DNA of 64,000 bases, taken from the NCBI GenBank assembly GCA_009691845.1, contig SIAJ01000015.1, forward strand, positions 1 to 64,000, read 5' to 3'. The position numbers and the translations under genes were made by a program. The notes under the pieces are model-generated. The model did no database searches. It had not been told where the DNA came from and saw nothing but the letters and a program-made list of their open reading frames with translations. How positions within the stretch are numbered: position 1 is the first letter of the stretch; the number at the start of each line of letters is the position of its first letter. Below are positions 26,988-35,634 of the stretch, one piece after another. The DNA comes from Gemmataceae bacterium. GTDB taxonomy: Bacteria > Planctomycetota > Planctomycetia > Gemmatales > Gemmataceae.

Positions 26988-28250
26988 CTATACTTCGCTA
27001 ATTACGCCGGTGCTTGAGCCGAACGACTTGGCCTCGATGTCCATTTGCTGAATCATCCGGACGAACAGATTGGAGAACGGTTTGTTTTTTTGGCGATCGA
27101 AGGCGACGTGCCCCTGATGACGCAAACCACCGCCGGCGAGAAGGATTGGCAAGTTGTTGGGCGAATGCCCCGAGCCATTGCCCAGATTGCTGGAATAGCA
27201 GACCATCGTTCGGTCCAGGAGCGTCTCGTCACCTTCGGTCGAGTTCTTGAGCTTGGTCAGGAAGTCGTTGAACACGCGTAATTCCGCTTCTTCAATCAAC
27301 GCCAATTGCTCGATCTTGGTCGGGTCCTGGCCATGATGCGAGGCGTCGTGATGGCCGATGCTGACTTTGTCGATTATCGGCTGTTCTTGCGAATCGAGGG
27401 AGAGCGAGATCACGCGCGTTGAATCCGTTTGCAGGGCGAGGTGCATGAGGTCGTACCACTGCCTGGAACGCGCGATCAACTGGCCGGGCAGGAAAGCCTC
27501 GTTTGTCGGTATCGGTGCGGTGACCTTCGGCTTGGGCCGATTGACCCACGCTTCATCTTGTTGCAAGCGTTGCTCGGCTTCGCGAATCGAAGTCTGAAGT
27601 AGGTCCAGGCGTTGACGATCGGCGGCGCCGAGGCTGGCGGACAACGTTCGCGCCTGAGCACGCAATTCGTCGAGGATGCTGCGGCCGTCGCGCAGCCGGC
27701 GGACTTCGCGGGCGACTTCTTCAGGAGTGCCCTGGATGAAAAGCTGGCGAAAGACGCCGCTGGCCCAGTGTTGGGCAGGCACGCGCAAGCCGCGACGATT
27801 CCAGGAATAAACGGTGCCGCCCAGAACGAGCGAGGCAAAGCGTGTCTCGCCGCCGATGTGCGAGGCAACCTCTTGGTCGAGGGAAATGGTGTTGTGGATG
27901 TCGTTGAGGCGAATCCCTTCCGGCGGAGCACCCGTGAACAGAGCGATGTCGTTGTGGTGCCCATCGGTATAGCCGCGATGCGACATGCCGGAGAAGACGG
28001 TGAGTTGCTTGCGGTGCGCGTCGAGGATGCGCGTGTAGCGCGTGTGTTCGTAATCGGCTCCGGCTTTCTCCGGAAACAGAAGCGGCGTATGCAAGCCGAA
28101 CGGCCGGCCTATCAGCACCATTCGGCGTGGCAGCACGGCCCGCTTCTCTTTCGAGAAGACAGACGGCTGCATGGCATCGAGCAACGGCAGCCCGACGCAG
28201 ACGCCGGCGGTGCGGAGAAAGGTTCGACGGTCGAGTCGCTTGAAGGCCAT
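26988..28250 (-). CDS. DUF1552 family Tat-exported protein
   Basis: 420 residues, with GGAG upstream of the ATG at 28250. The N-terminus MAFKRLDRRTFLRTAGVCVGLPLLDAM is a twin-arginine signal. Family features include FGLHTPLLFPEKAG, SGMSHRGYTDGHHNDIALFTGAPP and, near the end, SSNLGNGSGHSPNNLPILLAGGG. DUF1552 is related to DUF1501 and also has no known activity. It starts 12 bases after the stop of the DUF1592 gene, so the two form one operon, as they do in many planctomycetes. Confidence 0.9.
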   Translation of the reverse strand: MAFKRLDRRTFLRTAGVCVGLPLLDAMQPSVFSKEKRAVLPRRMVLIGRPFGLHTPLLFPEKAGADYEHTRYTRILDAHRKQLTVFSGMSHRGYTDGHHNDIALFTGAPPEGIRLNDIHNTISLDQEVASHIGGETRFASLVLGGTVYSWNRRGLRVPAQHWASGVFRQLFIQGTPEEVAREVRRLRDGRSILDELRAQARTLSASLGAADRQRLDLLQTSIREAEQRLQQDEAWVNRPKPKVTAPIPTNEAFLPGQLIARSRQWYDLMHLALQTDSTRVISLSLDSQEQPIIDKVSIGHHDASHHGQDPTKIEQLALIEEAELRVFNDFLTKLKNSTEGDETLLDRTMVCYSSNLGNGSGHSPNNLPILLAGGGLRHQGHVAFDRQKNKPFSNLFVRMIQQMDIEAKSFGSSTGVISEV

Positions 28251-28262
28251 GCTCTTCTCCGT

Positions 28263-30791
28263 TTACTTGCTCAAGAACAGCCGACTTTGCACCACTTCAT
28301 GGACTAGCGTACGGAATCCATAATTCTTCACACGCAAGGCCGCCACGATCTGTTCGACAACTTCGCGGTCGGCGAACTGGATGTCGGCGCCGGTCGAGTA
28401 GATCAACAATTTCTCGGTCAGGTTGCGGGCCAACTGGTCCTTATCCTCGAGCAGGATCTTTTTGTAGTCGTCGATGTTCTTGAATGCCTTGCCGTTGGGG
28501 GTCACGCCGCCGAGTTCGACATCGGGGCCATGGTAATAGCGCTGGCCTTTCACGACCCCCTTCTTGGTTGGCGCGGTCGCGCGATAAAAATCGCGCCAGC
28601 CGCCGAGGGCGTCGAAATTTTCCAGCGCGAATCCCGGCGGATCGATGTGAACGTGGCACGTCGCGCAAGCAGGGGTGTTTCGATGCTTGTCGAGTTGTTC
28701 GCGGATGGTGGTCGCGCCGCGTATGTCCGGTTCGAAACTCGGAGTGCCGGGAGGTGGCGGTGCAGGAGGCTTACCGAGGATGCGATCGAGCACCCATTTG
28801 CCGCGCAGCACCGGCGATGTGCGCGTGCCGTCCGCAGTGACCTTGAGAACGCTGGCATGGGTCATGACGCCGCCGCGATGGCTCCCCTCGGCAAATTTCA
28901 CCGTGCGCAATTCCTGACCGACCACGCCCGCAATCCCGTAATGCCGGGCCAGGCGTTCATTGAGGAACGACCAGTCCGAATCGACAAATTCCAGCAGACT
29001 CCGGTCGTGGCGCAAGATTTCCTTGAAGTACGCCTCGGTTTCGCGTGGCATCGACCAGAACAAATACTGATCGAATTCGCCATACAGTCGTGGGTCGGGC
29101 GAGGTGTCATTGATTTTGCGCAGATCGAGCCATTGACCGGTGAAGTTTTCCGTGAATCGCTGGGCTTTCGGGTCCTTCAGCATTCGTTCGACCTGAGCGC
29201 GCAGTACGTCTGGTTTCGTCAACTCCTGTTTCTGCGCCACGTCCAACAGTTCCCGATCGGGCATCGACGACCACAGGAAATAGGCGAGTCGATTCGCGAG
29301 GGCGTAATCGTCCAGACGCGTGGATTGAAGGTCCTTTTGCGGCGTTAATTGAGGCGAGCCCGGCTCCAGCAAGTACAGGAAGTGCGTTGACAAAAGGACG
29401 GACTTGTACCCATGCACCATCGCATCCACAAACGTGTAGTTGTCGTCGAGCCGATCATGCACCAGCTTGACGTAGTGCTTTTGCAACTCCTCGCTCGCCG
29501 GGCGGCGTAGGGCGCGCGGCAGAAAATCGCGGATCAATCGCTCGGCGTCCTCCTTGGGCTTGGTGGACACTGGCACGAGCGGGTCATGAACTTCCCAGAA
29601 AGTTGCGGGGCGATTGCCAATATTCGGAATCGGGCGTTTCTCGGCCGCTGCCCGGGCGACCGAACGCGCCTGGAGCGGCACGTCCTTGAAGACGCGCTGA
29701 TAACTTTCCGGCGGCCAGGGTCCAAGTGGGCCTTCAATCTTGATCCACTCGACGACTAGCCCTGGCCCCGCGTACTCTTCGAGAGGACTCTTCACTTTTT
29801 TCAAGAAGAACTCGTAGCGATCAGGCAGGCCCCAGGCGTGGATCCAAACATGGCACTCGCGATTGATGTCGAACTCGGCTTCGAAGACAGTCGGCTTGTT
29901 CTCCGGAACATCGCGGCAGGTGCGCAACTCTTGTGCGCCGCGCTCGCGGATTGGCCGGCAACAGAACGCGATGGTCAGCGGCTTGCCCTGAGTGCCAACT
30001 GCGTAAAGTGACGCCGTGACCCGGTAGCGGCCTGCCTGCGGTGTAAGCGGCGTGGAAACGTTGATGTAGTGGTCCGGCAAGCGCGCCAGTTGCACGAGCG
30101 CATCGTCCTTCATGTAGCAGTTCTTGCCCAATGTTTCCTTGAATACATAGGGGGCGGTCTTTTCCACAAGGTCCTTGCCAGTGCGCTTTTCAGTGAACGG
30201 CATGAGCGGGGCAGCGGGAATGGCCGCCAGAATCGCTCTCTCCGCCGCTTGCTGGTAGAGGAGCAGATGGGACGACGAAGTCTCCAACGCGGCACTGACG
30301 TTGTCGAAACCAGCCGCCGTATTGTCCTCGGGTAGCTGCATCTTGAGCTGGGCGTTCGCATTGATCGACAGTAGATCACGGAGCGTGTTTTCATACTCGA
30401 CGCCGTTAAGCCGGCGCAAGACGACACGCCCTTCCTTCTTCTGTTTCTCCAGCGAAGCAGCATGCAATTCCTTGTGCAACCCTTGCGTCATCCGCTCCAG
30501 GTCGCGTTGCGGTGGCCGATCCCGATTCTTCGGCGGCATCGCGCCAGCAACGAGCATGTCGTGGGTCTTTATCCAGAGTTTGGCTGTCTTGGGATCGGCA
30601 AAATCGGGTTGCAACTCATCGAGACGCAGGTTCGCCTTTTTGACCTCCGGGCCGTGGCACTCCACACAATGGGCGTCGAGGAATGGCTTGATCGTGGATT
30701 TGAAAGATACCGTCAAGTCTTGTGCGTAAGCACTTTGCGCGAACAAAAGCACCGCAACCGCAAGCAGCGGTGAAGGAACAACTCGGCTCAT
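28263..30791 (-). CDS. PSD-type haem protein (DUF1587/DUF1592/DUF1588/DUF1585 family)
   Basis: 842 residues from the ATG at 30791, which opens the signal peptide MSRVVPSPLLAVAVLLFAQSAYAQ; the open frame runs further up, but that part is not protein-like. A PSCyt1-type c-haem site HCVECHG lies at ~40, followed by LRRLNGVEYENTLRDLL (DUF1587), a central carbohydrate-binding-like insert, RRPASEELQKHYVKLVHDR (DUF1595), DYALANRLAYFLWSSMPD (DUF1592), THASVLKVTADGTRTSPVLR (DUF1588), a second haem site ACATCHVHIDP, and a DUF1585 tail. Domain names are from memory of these patterns. An exported redox protein of unknown substrate, paired with DUF1552. Confidence 0.88.
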   Translation of the reverse strand: MSRVVPSPLLAVAVLLFAQSAYAQDLTVSFKSTIKPFLDAHCVECHGPEVKKANLRLDELQPDFADPKTAKLWIKTHDMLVAGAMPPKNRDRPPQRDLERMTQGLHKELHAASLEKQKKEGRVVLRRLNGVEYENTLRDLLSINANAQLKMQLPEDNTAAGFDNVSAALETSSSHLLLYQQAAERAILAAIPAAPLMPFTEKRTGKDLVEKTAPYVFKETLGKNCYMKDDALVQLARLPDHYINVSTPLTPQAGRYRVTASLYAVGTQGKPLTIAFCCRPIRERGAQELRTCRDVPENKPTVFEAEFDINRECHVWIHAWGLPDRYEFFLKKVKSPLEEYAGPGLVVEWIKIEGPLGPWPPESYQRVFKDVPLQARSVARAAAEKRPIPNIGNRPATFWEVHDPLVPVSTKPKEDAERLIRDFLPRALRRPASEELQKHYVKLVHDRLDDNYTFVDAMVHGYKSVLLSTHFLYLLEPGSPQLTPQKDLQSTRLDDYALANRLAYFLWSSMPDRELLDVAQKQELTKPDVLRAQVERMLKDPKAQRFTENFTGQWLDLRKINDTSPDPRLYGEFDQYLFWSMPRETEAYFKEILRHDRSLLEFVDSDWSFLNERLARHYGIAGVVGQELRTVKFAEGSHRGGVMTHASVLKVTADGTRTSPVLRGKWVLDRILGKPPAPPPPGTPSFEPDIRGATTIREQLDKHRNTPACATCHVHIDPPGFALENFDALGGWRDFYRATAPTKKGVVKGQRYYHGPDVELGGVTPNGKAFKNIDDYKKILLEDKDQLARNLTEKLLIYSTGADIQFADREVVEQIVAALRVKNYGFRTLVHEVVQSRLFLSK

Positions 30792-31348
30792 GGCAGCACG
30801 TGGCCCCGCATAAAACGGGTGGAGGTAGGAGATTATGGACTTTACTGGAAAGAAGCGGTCAACGCAACTATTGCCTTGCTCCATTCGAAATCGGGTCGCG
30901 ACCGACGAAGCAAGCGGGAAAACTGCATAAGCCGCGTTGTTGAACGGCGTATGGAGCCTGACGTGGAAATCCCTCAAAACCTCGTGGAGAGCATTGAGCA
31001 AAACAATTTGCCAGGGGCGCAGAGGCCATACGGAATCCGGCGTAAGAGGATCGTGAGACGTGTCTCTCGGCCCTCCGCGTGTGTAACTTTGTGTATCTCT
31101 TCCCCTTCCAATAAGTAAGTCGGCCGATTCTTTCTGCATGGTTGGAATGTGAGGTCGCCGGCCGAGACCTTGGGTGCCTCGGGCCCACACACCGACGCGT
31201 GCTTGTCTACGAGAGCGATGGCGAAGGAAGATTCTTCGGAGCCATCCGGCAGGAACGAAACTGATGACGGTATTAGGCCGTTTGCTAGCCTCAGAGTTCT
31301 TCCGTGCCTAGCTTGCGGCACGCAGTTGTGCCATAATCTACGAAAGCC
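30792..31348. other. Divergent intergenic region of 557 bp
   Basis: Lies between the DUF1592/DUF1552 operon (minus) and a DUF1501 gene (plus) and should contain both promoters. Open frames cross it but have no family features. I see no strong repeat or RNA gene. Confidence 0.5.
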
Positions 31349-32773
31349 ATGACCCGTTTCCAAACCCGCCTCGAACCCGTCGGCCGTCTGCCCTCTCGCC
31401 GGGACTGGCTCCGCTTCAGCATGCCCGCCATGCTGGGAAGCTCTGGTCTCGTCCGCACCGCGCCGCCGTCGGCCTCCACGCTCACCGGATTCGGGCAGGC
31501 GAAGTCGGTGTTGGTCGTGTTCACCAGCGGTGGTCAGAGCCAGCTCGACACCTGGGACCCGAAGCCCAACGCCCCGGCGGAAGTTCGTGGCGCATTCGGC
31601 ACCATCCCGACGAGTGTGCCGGGCTTCCGCGTTTGCGAGCACATGCCGCGGCTGGCGACGTTGCAGCACCGCGTCACGGTATTGCGGTCCATGACGCACG
31701 ACGATCTCGACCACGGATCGGCGTGCTATCTCGCCCTGACGGGCCAGTCCCACCCACGCAAGTCGTCGAACCCCCAACCGAAGGGCACCGATGCCCCGGC
31801 GTTAGGCGCCATTCTCCACCGCGTGCGCCCCGATCGGAGGTTTCCCCACTCGGCGTTCCACGTGAACGGCCCAATGTTAACGCCGAGCGAACCGGGCCCC
31901 GGTCAATTCGGCGGCGTGCTCGGTCGCGGGTACGATCCACTCGATCTCGGCGAAGTGACCGACGGCACCGCCCTGCTGACTGGCATGAACCTGCGTCCGG
32001 ACTTGCCCGCCATGCGGCTCGGCGATCGATCAGAACTGGTGAATCGACTCCAAGCCGCGACGCACGCTGGCTCGCGACTTCCGGCCACCGATGGCCAGCG
32101 GGCCCTGGTGAGGCAGGCCTACGAGTTGTTGCACACGCCGCGGGTGCGCGACGCTTTCGATATCGCGCAGGAGCCCGCGAAGGTCCGCGACCGGTACGGC
32201 CGGTTCCGGGCAGGGCAAGCGTGCCTGATGGGGCGACGCCTGATCGAGGCCGGGGTGCCGTGGGTCACGGTGTTTTTCAACCACAGCATACGTGGACAAG
32301 ACTTCTATGTAGGCGAAAGCGACCAGTACGGCTGGGATACACACAACGACATCTTCGAGGACATGAAGGGCCACCTGCTGCCGCGGTTCGACCAGGGCTT
32401 CTCGGCGCTGCTCGAAGATTTGCACGAGCGCGGCCTGCTGAAGGACACACTCGTTGTGTGCATGGGCGAGTTTGGGCGGGCACCGCTGGTAGCGAACGAG
32501 AAGAATTTCGCTGGTCGCGGGTCGCCTGGGCGGAAGCACTGGGCTGCATGCTACTCGGTGGTGTTGGCCGGGGCGGGTATCACGACCGGTGCGAGTTATG
32601 GACGGTCCGACAAGCAGGCGGCGTACCCACTCGCCGACCCGGTCACGCCCGGCGATCTGTCGGCGACGCTGTTCCACGCCCTCGGCATTCCCTCCGACAC
32701 CCACTACGAGGACTTCACCGGTCGCCCGTCGAGGATCGTGACGGGCACTCCGGTGACGAAGTTGTTTTCGTAG
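31349..32773 (+). CDS. DUF1501 family exported protein
   Basis: 474 residues. The N-terminus has PSRRDWLRFSMPAMLGSSGLV, a twin-arginine-like signal with a weak hydrophobic core. The core is clearly DUF1501: FTSGGQSQLDTWDPKPNAPAE, AFDIAQEPAKVRDRYGRFRAG, WDTHNDIFEDMKGHLLPRFD, CMGEFGRAPLV, and a C-terminal TPGDLSATLFHALGIPSDTH. GRDHW is changed to GRKHW. It is transcribed divergently from the DUF1592/DUF1552 pair and has no PSCyt gene directly next to it on the same strand. Activity unknown. Confidence 0.88.
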   Translation: MTRFQTRLEPVGRLPSRRDWLRFSMPAMLGSSGLVRTAPPSASTLTGFGQAKSVLVVFTSGGQSQLDTWDPKPNAPAEVRGAFGTIPTSVPGFRVCEHMPRLATLQHRVTVLRSMTHDDLDHGSACYLALTGQSHPRKSSNPQPKGTDAPALGAILHRVRPDRRFPHSAFHVNGPMLTPSEPGPGQFGGVLGRGYDPLDLGEVTDGTALLTGMNLRPDLPAMRLGDRSELVNRLQAATHAGSRLPATDGQRALVRQAYELLHTPRVRDAFDIAQEPAKVRDRYGRFRAGQACLMGRRLIEAGVPWVTVFFNHSIRGQDFYVGESDQYGWDTHNDIFEDMKGHLLPRFDQGFSALLEDLHERGLLKDTLVVCMGEFGRAPLVANEKNFAGRGSPGRKHWAACYSVVLAGAGITTGASYGRSDKQAAYPLADPVTPGDLSATLFHALGIPSDTHYEDFTGRPSRIVTGTPVTKLFS

Positions 32774-33180
32774 AGCGTCCGGAGTACAGCGGACCAAGTT
32801 TCGAGCCTCTGGAGGCTGTCTTTTCCGCGGCCCCCGCAACTGGGAGGTAGATCATTCCTGGGAGGGAGTCGACTCCATGAAATCGAGGTAGGGGAGGGCT
32901 CAAGGTCATGTACCGGATGTCCGCACCGTTGATACAGCGGCGTGTTATTCGGCCGCCCCGGCACAAAGTTCAAGAGCTGGGGAACGCCTCAAGAATTGGA
33001 CGGACATATGAGCCTGTGCATCGGCGTTCTTTGCACCCTCGTAAGTGGAAGCTTGTGACTGTTGCATCGAGCCATTGCAAATGGTAAAATCTGATTGTTG
33101 AAAAAGTACTTTCACATGGCCTTGTGCGGCTCCTGCCTGGCCCGAGTCTATTTGTAGTATCTGCACGTTGAGGAGATCCG
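32774..33180. other. Intergenic region of 407 bp with small hairpins
   Basis: GTCCG/CGGAC (about 32778-32793) and AGCCTC/GAGGCT (32804-32817) form two adjacent small hairpins just after the DUF1501 stop, probably a terminator. The rest shows no gene; the promoter for the operon at 33181 should lie in its right part. Confidence 0.45.
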
Positions 33181-35634
33181 ATGACTTCCATCGCAAGGGG
33201 GGTCGGCTTTCGATTGCACTTCATTTTTTGCATCTTCGTTTCGTGCGCGTGTTCAGTGGCCCGGTCCGAATCGCCCAGTCCAGCCCTCCATTCCGTATTT
33301 CCAGCCGGCGGTCAAGCAGGGACGTCCGTTTCAGTTGCAGTGACCGGAGTGGCACTGGATGGCCTTCGCGATATTCGATCTACCGTTCCGAATTTAATCG
33401 TCAAAAAAACGGAGGGGAACCAATTCCTCCTCACCATCCCGGTGGAGACTCCGCCGGGAGTGTACGACTTACGGGTGGTGGGCACACATGGGATGAGTTC
33501 GCCACGTACATTCTTTGTCTGCAATCGTGCGGAGCACTTGGAAGCCGGACCGAACGACACTTTGGATGCGCCCCAACGGCTTCCGTTAGACGTGGTCGTG
33601 AACGGGCGAGTGGAAAAACCGGGCGATGTGGACTGCTATCAGTTCGATGCGAAGGTCGGTCAGCGCGTCGTGCTTGAGTGCTGGGCGCGGCGGATCGATT
33701 CGCAGTTACGCGCGGTACTTGAGGTGTACGATGCCACGGGCAAACGGCTGGCTGTGAATCGAGGCCATGCAGGCATCGACCCGCTCATTGACTTCATGGT
33801 ACCTGCCGATGGCAAGTACACGGTTAAGATTTTCGACCTCAGTTATCTGGGCACAGCTAATCACTTTTATCGACTCGACATTGATACCAAGCCCCGAGTG
33901 GAGTTTGCGTTCCCTTGTGTGGTGGAACGTGGCAAGTCCACCAAGGTGAAGTTTTTTGGCCGCAATCTCGTGCCATCGGGAATCAACAAACGGAAGCCAG
34001 AAAACGCACTGGAATTGGACAGTATCGAGGTCGAGGTCACTCCGCCACGCTCCGATCAAGAACAGCGTCTTCCGCTGCCGTTGCAGCCGGCGCAGATGGT
34101 GCTGGACGCATTTGCGTACCACTACCCTGGTAGCCATGCACCGGTGTTGATGGGCCTGACTAATGTCCCAGTGGCTGTCGGCATGGGTCAGCATCAGCCG
34201 GATCGGGCTCAGGAAATCAGCGTTCCTTGCGAAGTGAATGGTCAACTGGCCGAAGGCGATGAGCGGCACTGGTTTGCCGTTCAGGTTCGCCGAGGTGATG
34301 TGTTCTGGCTGGAGGCGTTTGGCGAACGAATCGGATCGCCCGTCGAACTCGGCGTGGCAGTACTCGATGCGTCAGGCGATCGGGAATTGTTGAAGCTGTC
34401 CGAATGTTTGGAAAATCTTGGGGGGACGCGCTTTCCCACGGCCCATTCCGATCCGAGCGGTCGCTGGGTGGCCCCCGCGGATGGCCGTTATCTAATTGTG
34501 GTGCGCAATCGGATTGGCGGAATGAACCGGGACCCTCGCCGCATCTACCGAATGAGCGTTCGACGCGAGGAACCGGATTTTCACTTGGTGGTGACTCCCA
34601 GGCGAGCCGACCAGGCAACGGGCCTGAATGTCGGGATCGGCGGCCGAGAGATGGCGGAGGTGATCGCGATTCGCCGACGAGGCCTGAACGGCCCGATCCG
34701 TGTCACAGCCCTGGACCTGCCAACCGGAATTCAGTGCCCCGATGTTTGGATTGGTCCTGGGCAAGACCGCGTGCCTCTCATCGTGAGCGCCAATCGTGAC
34801 TGCCCTTCGTTCGCTGGCACTCTGAATCTCGTTGGCCATGCCGATCTCGGTGGTGTCGAACTCACCCGACCCGCCCGTGGTGGAACGCTGATTTGGCCCG
34901 GACAATCGACTCCGTTCGCCCGGCTCACACAGGACGTGCCGTTGGCGACCGCTTCGGAAGCAGGCGTCGTCTTGACGGCCTCGGCTCACGACAAAGCGAT
35001 CTTTCAAGAGAGTATTTTGGATCTCGACTTCGAACTCGAACAGCGAATCGAAGGAACGATGGGCTCAGTTCACGTGAGTGCGGTTGGGCTTCCACGCGGG
35101 GTGGGGAACGCCTTCGTCACCATTCCCGCTGGGAAAACGAAGGGGAGCATCAGCATCTTCCTCCCCGAGTTGATGGCTCCCGGTTTTTACACATTTGCCC
35201 TCCAGGCCGAAGTAGAGAGTCAGGCCCCGAAGAATGCGAAAGGAGCAGTCGTAGGTAAAACTGCTCTTAAACTGGTGAGTAATCCGATCACCGTGAACCT
35301 CAAGCCGGCACGAATCAAATTGGAAAGCGATCCGCGGATGCCGCGGACGATTGGTCGAGGGAAGATCATCCAGCTTCCGTTCACTGCTCTTCGAAAAAAC
35401 GGCTTTATTGGCAAGGTGCATGTGGAACTGGTCGCCCCGGAAGGCGTGTCCGGCTTGCGGGCCCGCGGGGTCACGCTTGTCGGTCAGACGGATTCGGGAT
35501 CGCTTCAGGTGATTGCCACGGATAATGCTCCATTGGGACGACAAATTTTTCTCCGGTTGGAAGCCGTCGGCACGGTGGAGGATCGACCGGTTTATCGTGC
35601 CAGTCGGTTTGTCGAGTTGGAGATCACCGAATGA
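33181..35634 (+). CDS. Large exported protein with PPC-like domains
   Basis: 817 residues with GAGGAG before the ATG. A signal peptide covers about 1-30, followed by an IPT/TIG-like segment SVFPAGGQAGTSVSVAVTG and then a pre-peptidase C-terminal-like domain (GRVEKPGDVDCYQFDAKVGQ, DGKYTVKIFDLSYLG). A second such domain is at ~345-450 (NGQLAEGDERHWFAVQVRRG, ADGRYLIVVRNRIGG). The rest is beta-rich repeats without a named family. It has no enzyme motif and is probably a binding or scaffold protein of the envelope. Its stop overlaps the start of the PSCyt gene by 4 bases (ATGA), so the two products are likely made in a fixed ratio. Confidence 0.75.
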   Translation: MTSIARGVGFRLHFIFCIFVSCACSVARSESPSPALHSVFPAGGQAGTSVSVAVTGVALDGLRDIRSTVPNLIVKKTEGNQFLLTIPVETPPGVYDLRVVGTHGMSSPRTFFVCNRAEHLEAGPNDTLDAPQRLPLDVVVNGRVEKPGDVDCYQFDAKVGQRVVLECWARRIDSQLRAVLEVYDATGKRLAVNRGHAGIDPLIDFMVPADGKYTVKIFDLSYLGTANHFYRLDIDTKPRVEFAFPCVVERGKSTKVKFFGRNLVPSGINKRKPENALELDSIEVEVTPPRSDQEQRLPLPLQPAQMVLDAFAYHYPGSHAPVLMGLTNVPVAVGMGQHQPDRAQEISVPCEVNGQLAEGDERHWFAVQVRRGDVFWLEAFGERIGSPVELGVAVLDASGDRELLKLSECLENLGGTRFPTAHSDPSGRWVAPADGRYLIVVRNRIGGMNRDPRRIYRMSVRREEPDFHLVVTPRRADQATGLNVGIGGREMAEVIAIRRRGLNGPIRVTALDLPTGIQCPDVWIGPGQDRVPLIVSANRDCPSFAGTLNLVGHADLGGVELTRPARGGTLIWPGQSTPFARLTQDVPLATASEAGVVLTASAHDKAIFQESILDLDFELEQRIEGTMGSVHVSAVGLPRGVGNAFVTIPAGKTKGSISIFLPELMAPGFYTFALQAEVESQAPKNAKGAVVGKTALKLVSNPITVNLKPARIKLESDPRMPRTIGRGKIIQLPFTALRKNGFIGKVHVELVAPEGVSGLRARGVTLVGQTDSGSLQVIATDNAPLGRQIFLRLEAVGTVEDRPVYRASRFVELEITE